DNA of 64,000 nucleotides, taken from Margaritifera margaritifera. Its lineage: Eukaryota > Mollusca > Bivalvia > Unionida > Margaritiferidae. The position numbers and the translations under genes are program-made. Shown in pieces: positions 56,901-64,000 of this stretch (position 1 is its first letter; every line of letters starts with the position of its first letter). The notes below the pieces were generated by a model that did not search any database, was not told where the DNA came from, and saw only the letters and a program-made list of their open reading frames with translations. The stretch lies in NCBI GenBank assembly GCA_029931535.1, contig JAQPZY010001347.1, positions 1,027,501-1,091,500 of the forward strand, written 5' to 3'.

Positions 56901-59050
56901 CTTTAAATAAAAGCCAAACCTACAGTACATACTGGCTTAAAAGTCGCGTCCAACTCCAAAATGCACAGACCCAGATTTGCCATCACATAATGCACCAGCT
57001 GATCTGAGTTTATGCAGTTTGTTATGAGTATTCAGTAGAACAAACAATATAGATCATTATCTGCCAATGAATTATGCAACAGCCAATCAATGTCTATGTT
57101 GTTTGCAGTTGGACCCCACTTATAAGTGAGTATGTGCAGTATGCAAAATATCATAAATCCTCTACTGTACGCAATTTGTCATATAATCTTAACTTTACAT
57201 ACACTATCAATTGTTAAAAATTTTAATTATTTGTTTGTCCCTCAGTTTTGAGTACAGAGAACTATATTCTTGTTAAAATACTGCCAATTTTAATTACCTG
57301 AGAGAATGATGATCATTTTTTACTATAATATTTGTACACCTGAAAATATAATATAAAGTGTATGAAACATTACAGCCATTACAATATTTAAATTTACTGT
57401 CCTTAAAAAGTAATTAAGTGGCACCAGCAACTTACCTCTGTTCTATTGATTGCTGTGACCCATCATCTGACCCGGAATAGAACAACTTGACTGGTTTACT
57501 GTGAGATTGAAAAAACTGTGAAAGTTCAGGTTGAGACCTAGAACCAGGCAAGTCTGATTTTTCCACCGTTTCATATGATCGTTTAATATCACAGCGATCC
57601 AAAAGTTCATGATAATTCTGGGCACCGTATTGTGGTGGGGGAGGTAGGTGAGTGAAATACGAGGGTGCAAGGGGCCCTGTTTGAGTGTACTCCATCCCTC
57701 CAAATTCAGTCCGAGGGTAATTGGCATAAAGTGTGCTATTGTTATAAGAAGATACATTTAACATTTGTTCATACTCTGAAACTGGTACATATCGTCCATC
57801 ATTTTGTGAGTGTAAGCTTTCATTAGAGTAAGTTTTTCCTCCTGGTGATTGAAAAGAAACATTTTGGCCAGTGCTGGACAAATTATGATAGCCTGCATTG
57901 GGTGCAGAGGCATAATGCGGTCCATGAATTGTGCTTCCTGTCACGAAAATAGAGGGCGCTGTTTGGGATTTGTAATCCATTCCTGTTGTGGGCATGCCCA
58001 GACGAGCAAGAATGCTGTAACCACTATCACAGTTTCCAAGGTCATAGTGGTGGTAGGACTGTTGTGTCTGAGTTTCCTCCCCTTGTGGCTCCTGTCTTTG
58101 AGATGTAGCTAAATTCTCCTGTGAAGACACTGATAAATCTGTACTTGTTTCACTTCCAGAAAAACTCTGTCGCATCCCTGAAATCAAGAACCAATTGGCG
58201 TAAGAGAAATAATTCAGCAATTTGCTGGTGATAAGAATTCCAAGCAACCTTTTAAGCTGCAAACTTGATAATTAAAAAAAAAGCTTTTACTTTTATTGTT
58301 TTTGTCTGAACTCATTATTATGTTAAGTAGATTGATCTCTTAATCTGTGTAAGAGAAATTGGAACAGGTTCCAGGTCCAAGCAATTTACATACAATATTG
58401 AAACATTTCCAGTACAGGTGAGGCAGCTGGACATAAATATATAACATTGATTTCAATAATACAAATGGTCCTGGAGTACAAAACATATACACATACTGTA
58501 GTTTTTAAAAATTTCCATATATATAAGGGATTTAATGAAAAATAAAGGTAGTGCTTGTAAATACAACGTGCAATTTTCATACATATGTTTTTACTGAGTG
58601 AATTTGTATAAATTAGTATGAATCTTGCAATCACATGTCCTACAACAGTCCTTGTTAAATTCATCCTATCCTTCATCAGTCTTTAAGGAGAACAAAAAAA
58701 TGATGAAAATTCAGCCTTCTCATTAAATTTGCTAAAAACTGTAGTCTTATGAAAATATGTGTGATTGACATTACCTGGCTGAGATGGCGCTACTTGTTTG
58801 GAGTGGCCAGGGTAGGGTGGGGGTTCTCTGTACTGGGAGTGCATTTTTATGTGGACTTCTCTGTAAAAATCCTGTGCCGGCGAATTGACATTACTTGGAT
58901 TATGACCTGGAATAGAGACAAAAGCATCAGGAAATAAGAACCAAACATGCAATACTTGCTTAACAATAAGAACTGTATAAAAGAACTGATATGGTTACCT
59001 GTCAAAATGCTTTCAAAGTGGTTGTGTTGTTTTAGGTTACACTTTTGCAT
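40869..59050 (-). CDS. AMOT: Angiomotin (AMOT/AMOTL) orthologue, 15 supported exons
   Basis: Angiomotins are scaffold proteins at cell junctions and on actin. Their N-terminal L/PPxY motifs bind WW domains of YAP-type proteins and hold them out of the nucleus, and their coiled-coil domain binds membranes and polarity proteins. Exons (high to low) are 58999-59050, 58775-58906, 57436-58177, 57298-57339, 56471-56615, 55795-55939, 55500-55543, 54074-54149, 53571-53716, 51303-51455, 49447-49557, 47468-47529, 46945-47082, 45184-45401 and 43928-44010. All have AG acceptors, GT donors and matching phases. They total 2289 nt (763 codons) without a stop. PPxY motifs (REPPPYPGH, PPPPQYG) precede the coiled coil (MVEMLSEENKGLREKL, EAYESLVKSSQKRERLE, NALANAQSNVVRLEEE). 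No HxRxxS LATS site was seen in these exons. Terminal exons are uncertain. A single invertebrate orthologue of the three vertebrate genes is expected. Confidence 0.9.
41345..41640. repeat. ~72-bp tandem array, four units
   Basis: The unit contains GTACAAACAAAGCATATGCT, TTCTTCATGGTGCATTCACT and GAGATATTTCCAGTGTACAC. The 96-codon plus-strand frame through it is a translation of the repeat. Confidence 0.9.
42270..43530. repeat. 29-bp minisatellite with higher-order structure
   Basis: About 43 units of CTTGCATTATATGCCCTGGT + CACATAAGA. Units fall into two types, ATAAGAC and ATACAAC. In the left half they alternate in runs of three ATACAAC and three to four ATAAGAC, giving a higher-order period of about 7 units (~203 bp). 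The right half is almost only ATAAGAC. Intronic or downstream of the angiomotin exons. Confidence 0.95.
43928..44010 (-). CDS. AMOT: Angiomotin exon 15 (C-terminal, last firmly phased)
   Basis: 83 nt, entering with two bases that complete a Gly codon. Reads STSALEMGRKLSLEEELLDK then IQSLQSE and ends in phase 0 before GTGTGTATG. Missed by simple frame calling because of its size. It lies after the coiled coil; an acidic helix is predicted by eye. Confidence 0.8.
44245..44730. repeat. 31-bp tandem array (intron)
   Basis: About 16 units of GGGTATATATCTAAAATGTA + GAAAACCTAGA within the intron between angiomotin exons 14 and 15. A few units have GAAGGATATATA. Confidence 0.95.
44807..44983. repeat. 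42-bp tandem array (intron)
   Basis: Four nearly identical units of CTTTGATTTGTATAAAGAAC + AGAGGGTTTACATGCAGCCT + AA. The length is a multiple of three, so spurious open frames cross it on both strands. Confidence 0.95.
45184..45401 (-). CDS. AMOT: Angiomotin exon 14
   Basis: 218 nt. Acceptor TATTTTCAG, donor CAG|GTATTC. It ends the coiled coil (VKTLQTQLSEKEAVLRIVQR) and continues into a Ser/Pro-rich tail (SSSVHTLYCSPLHSPRPS). Phase in 2, phase out 1. Confidence 0.9.
45483..46586 (+). repeat. Dispersed repeat family, copy B (intron)
   Basis: Same head (CAAGAGTCCCTCAAAAGGAC), the same ~150-bp internal units and the same tail (TATGACCAGTAGAGCTAA) as 32847-34080, in the same orientation. It lies in the intron between angiomotin exons 13 and 14. 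It has fewer and more diverged units than copy A. Confidence 0.8.
46945..47082 (-). CDS. AMOT: Angiomotin exon 13
   Basis: 138 nt; reads CESRLPMYDQSPMDTERLIN then ADKLKQMEEVYQANCKVAEL, the last coiled-coil segment. Acceptor AATCTTCCAG, donor CCAA|GTACGT. Phase 2 in, phase 2 out. Confidence 0.9.
47468..47529 (-). CDS. AMOT: Angiomotin exon 12
   Basis: 62 nt; reads WKEQQLEESIRKLKMQEEYS. Acceptor TTTTTTTGCAG, donor CAAG|GTGTGT. Phase 0 in, phase 2 out. The WK/WEQ...LEES pattern is conserved in angiomotins. Confidence 0.9.
47660..47846 (-). repeat. tRNA-derived SINE, copy 1 (minus strand, intron)
   Basis: The minus strand starts GGAGATGTAGTAGCTCAGTT + GGTAGAGCA with a tRNA-like A box and a CTCATAA anticodon-loop-like sequence. 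It ends AGCATGATATAGCCAATAAT-type sequence (here GGCATGATATAGCC) + GTGTTAAAA. The B box is diverged. Same family and same 3' body as 61684-61880. Confidence 0.8.
48690..48825. repeat. ~67-bp direct duplication (intron)
   Basis: Two copies of ATGAATTAATCTTGGCACAT, GTACTGTACCTAAAGAGCTT and GAGACAACAGATGTGAACTG in tandem. ACAGATGTGAACTGT is partly palindromic. Confidence 0.9.
49447..49557 (-). CDS. AMOT: Angiomotin exon 11
   Basis: 111 nt (37 codons, phase 0-0); reads SLGRKMDSSSDLMSMKRQLD then EKEAKILQLEKEIIQ, coiled coil. Acceptor TATCCTTACAG, donor CAG|GTAATG. Confidence 0.9.
49590..49955. repeat. ~52-bp tandem array (intron)
   Basis: About seven units of AGCAATTTATTGTACAACTT, TTTGAATTAGACTTGCATGA and TTTGGGTTTAC with small deletions. 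Confidence 0.95.
50996..51205. repeat. Palindromic MITE, copy 3 (intron)
   Basis: About 210 bp running from TATACTCATTTATATATCGA to GACTCGACTTATAAGCGATA. The outer arms CCAACTGCAAACTGTACAGA and TGTACAGTTTGCAGTTGGA pair closely. The inner arms contain CAGATCTGCCATCACATAAT. Confidence 0.85.
51303..51455 (-). CDS. AMOT: Angiomotin exon 10
   Basis: 153 nt (51 codons, phase 0-0); reads LRRRHLCSDSAEKIQQELGV then KKEQLEKQLRSKLEREIEML. This is a well-conserved coiled-coil segment of the family. Acceptor TGATTTTGCAG, donor AAAG|GTATGG. Confidence 0.95.
51960..52345. repeat. ~31/36-bp tandem array (intron)
   Basis: About 11 units of GTCATGACAGTATATGCAAC + AGTGCCCATGT, alternating with a longer form that adds GAAGT. 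Confidence 0.9.
52605..52900. repeat. 60-bp tandem array (intron)
   Basis: Five units containing TAGTAAATGGATATAGGGAC, TGTGAATCCAAAGAGAGTAA and CATAACAAAATTAAGACAAT. A reverse-complement unit (ATCCCTATATCCATTTACCA) follows at about 52933-52955, so the array ends in an inverted copy. Confidence 0.9.
53571..53716 (-). CDS. AMOT: Angiomotin exon 9
   Basis: 146 nt; reads KELQAIKEKHDLELESWQMA then IDILDNALANAQSNVVRLEE, a hallmark of the angiomotin coiled coil. Acceptor TTATTCCAG, donor GAG|GTGAGA. Phase 1 in, 0 out. Confidence 0.95.
53857..53935. repeat. (ATC)n microsatellite (intron)
   Basis: About 24 CAT/ATC units with one CTT interruption near 53878. Confidence 0.95.
54074..54149 (-). CDS. 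AMOT: Angiomotin exon 8
   Basis: 76 nt; reads TSTRNIEGMSELQKKDASIN then SLFLK. Acceptor CCTTTTTCAG, donor AAAA|GTAAGT. Phase 0 in, 1 out. The family has a short Leu-rich segment at the same point. Confidence 0.9.
54805..55425 (+). repeat. Dispersed repeat with ~125-bp internal units (intron)
   Basis: Begins ACAAGAGGCCCAACTGGGCT + CATGCAAGAGCAG. Three or four diverged units follow, marked by GGCCATATTTGATGGCAGAT, GCATCATT.GT.CAAATTT and TCATGTCA.GATGCTTT. It resembles the 32.8/45.5-kb family in design but differs in sequence. It adjoins exon 7. Confidence 0.6.
55500..55543 (-). CDS. AMOT: Angiomotin exon 7
   Basis: 44 nt; reads QIESFGISPDGISK. Acceptor TTCTTTCAG, donor AAG|GTATGG. Phase 1 in, 0 out. 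It is too short for frame calling but fits both neighbours. Confidence 0.85.
55795..55939 (-). CDS. AMOT: Angiomotin exon 6
   Basis: 145 nt; reads FEMEIQKVHEAYESLVKSSQ then KRERLEAMMKKRLEEEVKKL. This is the best-conserved part of the angiomotin domain. Acceptor TTTTCTGCAG, donor AAAG|GTATGA. Phase 0 in, 1 out. Confidence 0.95.
56155..56430. repeat. ~58-bp tandem array (intron)
   Basis: Five units containing TACCTCAGTATAAGGATATC, TCACTATCAAGACACAGTCT and TGTTTGAA, located 40 bp from exon 5. Confidence 0.95.
56471..56615 (-). CDS. AMOT: Angiomotin exon 5
   Basis: 145 nt; reads GSQIETHMLDLDQIAAQATR then MVEMLSEENKGLREKLNVYD and KKVSKLQK, the start of the coiled-coil domain. Acceptor TTTCGACAG, donor AAAAG|GTATCT. 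Phase 2 in, 0 out. Confidence 0.95.
56928..57140. repeat. Palindromic MITE, copy 4 (intron)
   Basis: Runs from CATACTGGCTTAAAAGTCGC to CACTTATAAGTGAGTATGTG, with the family's GCCATCACATAATGCACCAG and TCTGCCAATGAATTATGCAA arms. It is the most diverged full copy. Confidence 0.75.
57298..57339 (-). CDS. AMOT: Angiomotin exon 4 (42-nt microexon)
   Basis: Acceptor TATATTTTCAG, donor CTCAG|GTAATT. 42 nt, phase 2 to phase 2, open in that phase; reads CTNIIVKNDHHSL after the split codon. Skipping it keeps the frame because 42 is a multiple of three, so it may be alternatively spliced. Confidence 0.65.
57436..58177 (-). CDS. AMOT: Angiomotin exon 3 (large N-terminal exon)
   Basis: 742 nt, about 247 codons. 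Low-complexity, Ser/Gln/Tyr/Pro-rich and probably disordered. It starts MRQSFSGSETSTDLSVSSQE and ends in GSDDGSQQSIEQR. A PPxY motif (LPPPPQYGAQNYHE) near codon 200 is a candidate WW-domain ligand. Acceptor TTGATTTCAG, donor AG|GTAAGT. Phase 1 in, 2 out. Confidence 0.9.
58775..58906 (-). CDS. AMOT: Angiomotin exon 2
   Basis: 132 nt; reads HNPSNVNSPAQDFYREVHIK then SQYREPPPYPGHSKQVAPSQ. PPPY is a PPxY WW-ligand motif. Acceptor TCTATTCCAG, donor CCAG|GTAATG. Phase 1 in, 1 out. Confidence 0.85.
58999..59050 (-). CDS. AMOT: Angiomotin exon 1 of those found, possible start exon
   Basis: 52 nt between TTCTTACAG and ACAG|GTAACC; reads MQKCNLKQHNHFESILT in the phase needed by exon 2. Its first codon is ATG at the acceptor, so it may hold the start codon behind a non-coding 5' exon, or be internal with further coding exons upstream of the window. 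Confidence 0.6.
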
Positions 59051-59149
59051 CTGTAAGAATTCGAAAAAACAAAACAATGGAGAACAATTATGTCAAACAT
59101 ATTAGTACGGTACTTACAACATGCATGCAATTTGCTCTTGTGTTAGTAC

Positions 59150-59368
59150 AATATACCGTTTATACTCGGTTATAAGTCAGGTCCAACTGCAAACAAGATA
59201 GACCCTGATCTGCCATTACATAATATGCTGGCAAATCAGAGTATATGTTGTTTGTTCTACTGATTACTCCTAACTACATAGACCCAGATCTGCTGGCACA
59301 TTATGTGATGGCAGATCTGGGTCTTTGCAGTTGAATGTCACTTGTATGCAAGTATATACGGTACATGT
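59150..59368. repeat. Palindromic MITE, copy 5
   Basis: Runs from ATACCGTTTATACTCGGTTA to GTATGCAAGTATATACGGTA, with arms containing GACCCTGATCTGCCATTACA and GTGATGGCAGATCTGGGTCT. GTATATACGGTACA.GTAGGT is repeated just after it (59350-59430). Confidence 0.85.
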
Positions 59369-59674
59369 AGGTACAGAATTAGTATATAGTATATATGCAA
59401 GTATATACGGTACAGGTAGGTACAGAATTAGTTGCATCAAGCATTAGAAAGAAAACTGGGGCTGGCAAGGGACCCATGTTTGATTACAATGGAACCTTTT
59501 GTAAATCCATTTTTCATCTTTCAAAAGCTCATCATGCCAACTTTTGAAGTCAGAATTCTTAAACATTTTCGAATTCTTCCAAGCACTGCTCCAAACTGCA
59601 GCAAACCAAGTTAAAAAAAAAAAAACAGTTGTGATACAGTCTATTCACATTCATTTTAAATCCGTACATTATCC

Positions 59675-60055
59675 AGTCTATTTCAATGTACACAAGCTAT
59701 ATGTTAACACTGTAGTCTATTTCAATGTACACAAGCTATATGTTAACACTGTAGTCTATTTCAATGTACACAAGCTATATGTTAACACTGTAGTCTATTT
59801 CAATGTACACAAGCTATATGTTAACACTGTAGTCTATTTCAATGCACACAAGCTATATGTTAACACTGTAGTCTATTTCAATGTACACAAGCTATATGTT
59901 AACACTGTAGTCTATTTCAATGTACACAAGCTATATGTTAACACTGTAGTCTATTTCAATGTACACAAGCTATATGTTAACACTGTAGTCTAAAAATGCA
60001 CTGTTAATGTACACAAGCTATATGTTAACACTGTAGTTTAAAAATGCACTGTTAA
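59675..60055. repeat. 39-bp tandem array
   Basis: Eight near-perfect units of AGTCTATTTCAATGTACACA + AGCTATATGTTAACACTGT, then two variant units (TAAAAATGCACTGTTAATGT). The 39-bp length gives a long spurious plus-strand frame. Confidence 0.95.
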
Positions 60056-60200
60056 TGTATGTCGTATTGTTTACTGCCATAAATACTGGTAACATATTTC
60101 AAAGTAGAATTTAAAGTTACGTTTTCAAAATAGCAAAACAGTTTGAGAAATTATGAATAATTCCCTAAGTGTACTGTTTATATGCATTTCCTTACCTCAC

Positions 60201-60396
60201 CTCCACAATACAACTGAATGAGTCACTGGTTTACATGAACCTATCTCTTGCATATTGTTTGCATGGGAAACTTCTTTGCTGTTCTCTTGCCACTTATCAG
60301 CTTTAACAGAAATGATCTGAGCCTTCTAGCACCGTGTTTATTTTAAAGCAAAATCAATCTACCAGTTAGCTTTGAACAACAAGAGCAAATTATTTC
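60201..60396 (-). other. Candidate non-coding 5' exon of the angiomotin gene
   Basis: A strong acceptor (TTTTCTTACAG|GAAAT at 60397) and a donor GTGGAG|GTGAGG or GTGAG|GTAAGG near 60200 frame about 196 nt on the minus strand. Short upstream ATG frames in it do not continue into 58999-59050. It would be 5' UTR if used. Confidence 0.3.
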
Positions 60397-60399
60397 CTG

Positions 60400-61180
60400 T
60401 AAGAAAACAATGATCTGATCAGCAGGAAATATTTTTTCTATTGTTTGTTCAGTTCAATTATGAGATAAGTAAGTAATAATTTAAATTTAAGTGTGGCACA
60501 GAGATAGACAAACCCAAGTAAATAGACTACTTGTGAGTCACAGCAAATTTTTGGCAGGTCATTGTTGGGGGGTTACATGCATTACTTATGAACATTTTGG
60601 CATTTGGCCAGGTTTTTTTTTAACACCAATGTAATATCTGGAATAGATTTAAAGAGAGAAATAGTAATGCTGGGCAAACTGAAACAAATGAGGAAATAAA
60701 TTGTACCTCATGGTTCTGAGTGGGGAATGCACGAAAAAGTAATTTAATTGACCTTAAGCAATTTATACCCTATGAATGCATGCCTTCATAGGAAAAAAAA
60801 AGTTAAAAATTGGGTACTTTTGACAACTGAGTCACTCTAAGTAAATTTTACACAATTTAAAAATTAAGGCAAGGCAAATAAATTTTACACAGTAGAAAAC
60901 ACACACCCGCACCCCTTTTATCAAACTGACATTTTGCATAGGCCAATTTCTAAATGCCAGTAAACAGCTACAGCACCCCATCAGATTAACCCAATTATTT
61001 ACATTTGTGATTGTACAATTTACTATTAGCCAATGCCAAGATAACCATGCGGCCATGCAAATAAAACAAATGGATTTTTCAAGAAAGTCAAGTTTTTTAT
61101 TCTTCTGAAAACATCCAATATTGGAAGAAGTCTACAGCTTATGCTTGCACTTTCAGGAAAATGTTTACTTTTTTAAAAAA
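60400..61180. other. No gene recognised
   Basis: AT-rich DNA with homopolymer runs; no repeat family or frame identified. Confidence 0.5.
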
Positions 61181-61189
61181 TAGTATTAT

Positions 61190-61313
61190 TAGTATTATCA
61201 TTATTGTGTGTACAACTATGTACATGTACTCTGTATGTAAATATGCATATATTAGAGGGCCAAAAGAAGGATTAGTTCCATGCAACTAATTGTGTCACCC
61301 TCTTTAAATAAAG

Positions 61314-61356
<43 letters not shown>

Positions 61357-61357
61357 C
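61190..61357 (+). mobile_element. LINE 3' end with (TTA)n tail
   Basis: The sequence ATTAGTTCCATGCAACTAAT + TGTGTCACCCTCTTTAAATA + AAGTCATTATTATT ends in about 12 TTA units. This layout (short hairpin, AATAAAGT, microsatellite tail) is typical of 5'-truncated non-LTR elements of the CR1/Jockey type. No protein part remains. Confidence 0.6.
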
Positions 61358-61572
61358 AAACATATTTAAATTACAACAATCTGAATTTGGATGCCATATA
61401 CTGTACAATGCTACCCCAAGGTTAGACAAACTTAACTATTCAGGTGTCTTTACATTATGATTCACATTTAACTGGTGATAACATTGGCCAAGGTCCATGG
61501 GAATGCCTAATATGCATTCTTGTGGCCTACCTCAATGAAATGAACCTGATCCTGGATGCTAACTCAAGTGAA

Positions 61573-61670
61573 TTCCAATAGTGTTTTAGTAAGCAAACAC
61601 TGATACAGGAAAGTACAATAATTCCAATAGTGTTTTAGTAAGCAAACACTGATACAGGAAAGTACAGTAA
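61573..61670. repeat. 48-bp direct duplication
   Basis: ATTCCAATAGTGTTTTAGTA, AGCAAACACTGATACAGGAA and AGTACA occur twice in tandem immediately before the SINE. Confidence 0.95.
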
Positions 61671-61683
61671 TCTCTAATGCATG

Positions 61684-61880
61684 TGGGAGCTGTGGTAGCT
61701 CAGTTGGTAGAGTGTCGGACTTATAATCCAAGTGTCGTGAGTTCGTTACCCACCCAGGCCAGACTGTGCTGGCTGCCTCAGTGTATCCTTGAGAAAAGTA
61801 TATAACTCTCATTTCTTCAGCATGATATAGCCAATAATGTGTTAAAAGTACCATTAAAATCAACAAAACAAAACAAACTC
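61684..61880 (+). repeat. tRNA-derived SINE, copy 2 (plus strand)
   Basis: The head GGGAGCTGTGGTAGCTCAGT + TGGTAGAG has a tRNA A box, and GTGAGTTCGTTACCC is B-box-like. The body is CAGACTGTGCTGGCTGCCTC + AGTGTATCCTTGAGAAAAG, and the tail GCATGATATAGCCAATAATG + TGTTAAAAGTACCATTAAAA is followed by a CAAAA-rich end. The tail is shared with 47660-47846. Confidence 0.85.
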
Positions 61881-64000
61881 GAATGAAAGTGTGTTTAAGA
61901 GTAATACCTTGAGAATTTTTTTTCTTCTACTTTTCAAGATTTTTTTTACACGTCTATAAAAAAAATGCAGTTTGATTATTATTTTATTTATTTATATATA
62001 TATACAGATAAGAACCAATTCCTCATACTCAACAGCCCAGGATGCACAACTGCATTGGCTGCAGTCAAATTGCAGCCAAAAACAATATTATTTAAGAGAT
62101 CACATTTTTATCAGTCACTAATATCTTCCATGTGCATGCAAAATTAATGACAAGAAATTCATCTATTGATTTGTATAACGTTGATATATGGTAAAATCTG
62201 AATAAGCTCAAATGTGAAAATAAGCGTATATACAATAAAAAGCATGTCTTTCATTGTTTTTATAGATCAAATAAGCACATATGTGTATACAAAAGATGAA
62301 CCAACTTTTAATACCTACATTTAGCTCTTCTGATACTAATTTTGTTATTAGTCTAGTGTTTGCAATGACTGTTTACCTATTTACCATATTTGGATTATCT
62401 TCCCTTTTCATATTAATCTTTTCGTTAATCAACAATATTTACATCCTATTCTGTAAAGTTGGATTGCTAATCATAAATGTGGAAACTTTTGAAATAATCA
62501 ATTTCACTAAATATATGTACATATAAAAATAAGTGAATATGACCATCACTAATTAAAAAAAACAAGTGCATAACAGAACTCTTAGGAGGAAGAATTTACC
62601 TTACAGAGGTAATGGGGTTTTTTTTATAAGCAGTTCAAGCTATCAATCAATCAAACTCTCCATGTGTAGCGATGCATAGAAATATCTCACACCAATGCCA
62701 CTTTAGATAAACTGTTTCCTGTGTATGGAATTTGTGGAATTACATTAGGTCACTGAACTATAAACACCTAATGTTATACCTGAATAAATTCTAATAAGTG
62801 AACACCAACTGACCAAGATGGATATAAATGAAGTAATGAATGATAATTGCACTTCCCTAATTAATTCATTACAAGTATTAAAAGCAAATTTTAAAATGCA
62901 TATATAACAATAAAGAAATTTTGTCAATACCTCACAAGTAAATAGAGAGGTCCATTACAAAAGATCATCTCTGTAAAGGTATGGTATCAGATACCATCAA
63001 ATTATTTACATTTTGTTCTATTGCTGATTAAAACTCAGAATGTTTCCTCTAAAACTGAAAATACAAGTAACCAGAATGGTCTCAGATACTGTCAAATTAC
63101 AAAAAATTTGTTCTACTGCTGTCAATCTTTTTTTTATACAAGTAACACGTTTGGTCCTGGATACCATCAAATCACTCAAATTTTTTTCTATAAATGTGTA
63201 CATGATTTAAAATTACCCAAATATGCAGTTTAATAGAAACTATTAGAAACTCAACCTTTTCCCCAATCAGCTAATGGCTATTTATATTTAAACCACTGAT
63301 AAAAATGTACATGCCGCACCTCATGCAACTTGCAATTGTTTCACTTCTGTACATCTTTTACCTCTTACTACATGATATGATTCACTTCATAAGACACATC
63401 TTTCCTGAACATATGACAATTAGGGTAAGACATCCTTATGATCATCATGATACTGCTTGTACTGCTACATATATCTACATGATGACGAAATTGATAATGC
63501 AAACGGACATACTGCCTGAACACACATATACAATGCTTTTGTAGGATCTATGACCACTAAGAAACTGCAGTAGCTTACAAACTTGAAATGGTGGTTCTTT
63601 AAAATATAATGTTACTCATAAAAGTTTCTTTTCTCATACATGTTCAAAAAAGTAATTAATTTAGTTTTAAAGAAATATTTTGTCAGCAAGGCAAGAGATG
63701 TAAATAAACCTCATGAATAATGTGCAATATGCGGAAAAACCAGTTCTTGTCAACTCCAACTTTTTCCAAATGATGCCACATTTGATGTGAAAATTATCCA
63801 TACTTAAAGAAAAGAATTAACAGAAAAATCTTATTACACAGTCATCTTAGCAGAGATGTGGAAATATATACTTTAATTGGAATGGGTAATTCCTGCATCA
63901 CTGATTGCCAGGTGTATGTTCGATTACATACTTACAGATTTTGTAAACATGTATGAGCAGTAAACTAATCTAACCTGTTTACTTGTGTAAACGTTACAGC
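61881..64000. other. No gene recognised
   Basis: AT-rich sequence to the window end. 62975-63190 holds about three diverged ~75-bp units around GGT.TCAGATACCATCAAATTA and TTGTTCTATTGCTG. Plus-strand frames at 62281-62526 and 63305-63544 look like chance. Upstream angiomotin exons could lie here but none was convincing. Confidence 0.5.

Noticed and set aside
59544..59993. 149-codon plus-strand frame with a repeated YFNVHKLYVNTVV-type unit
   Set aside because: The 39-bp repeat length is a multiple of three, so any stop-free unit gives a long frame; no start context or homology.
62281..63544. Hydrophobic plus-strand frames near the window end
   Set aside because: AT-rich chance frames without splice support, conserved motifs or neighbours.

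Overview
The window looks like AT-rich, repeat-dense animal chromosomal DNA, most likely from a mollusc and plausibly a bivalve. Host genes are split by GT-AG introns. Minisatellites, palindromic MITEs, tRNA-derived SINEs and decayed transposons fill most of the rest. The lineage is inferred from this style of sequence; nothing here fixes a species.

1-2.9 kb: a C2H2 zinc-finger gene on the minus strand with 13 intact fingers. A nonsense codon breaks its 14th finger and a frameshift cuts off its upstream fingers.

3.0-16.3 kb: a nested insertion. A decayed mariner transposon is split by a 12,049-bp Polinton/Maverick (adintovirus-like) element. Evidence for the split is a perfect 6-bp target duplication (AGCCCT at 4016-4021 and 16071-16076), diverged terminal inverted repeats, and resumption of the mariner reading on the far side. 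The Polinton carries, all on the plus strand and all broken, remnants of a protein-primed DNA polymerase B, a BIR (IAP-type) domain, a packaging ATPase, a retroviral-type integrase, a penton-like protein, a small basic protein, a major-capsid-like protein and an adenain-type cysteine protease. It also has several unidentified reading frames and subterminal tandem repeats.

16.6-25 kb: a LINE reverse-transcriptase fragment, an inverted Ty3/Gypsy remnant (gag to RNase H, no integrase found), a second region related to the Polinton right end, a duplicated ~0.8-kb block, and a TIR-bounded element whose interior is a ~55-bp tandem array. 25-32 kb is mostly AT-rich sequence with minisatellites and one unidentified decayed coding region on the minus strand.

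40.9-59.1 kb (possibly to 60.4 kb): the main host gene, on the minus strand, is an angiomotin (AMOT/AMOTL) orthologue. Fifteen exons with acceptor and donor sites and matching phases give 763 uninterrupted codons. They encode two PPxY motifs followed by the angiomotin coiled-coil domain, as expected of a junction/actin-associated scaffold that binds YAP-type WW proteins in Hippo signalling. Its introns and 3' flank hold many tandem arrays, copies of one palindromic MITE, and one of two copies of a tRNA-derived SINE. The first coding exon and the terminal exon are uncertain. 60.4-64 kb holds a LINE 3' tail, the second SINE copy and otherwise featureless AT-rich DNA.
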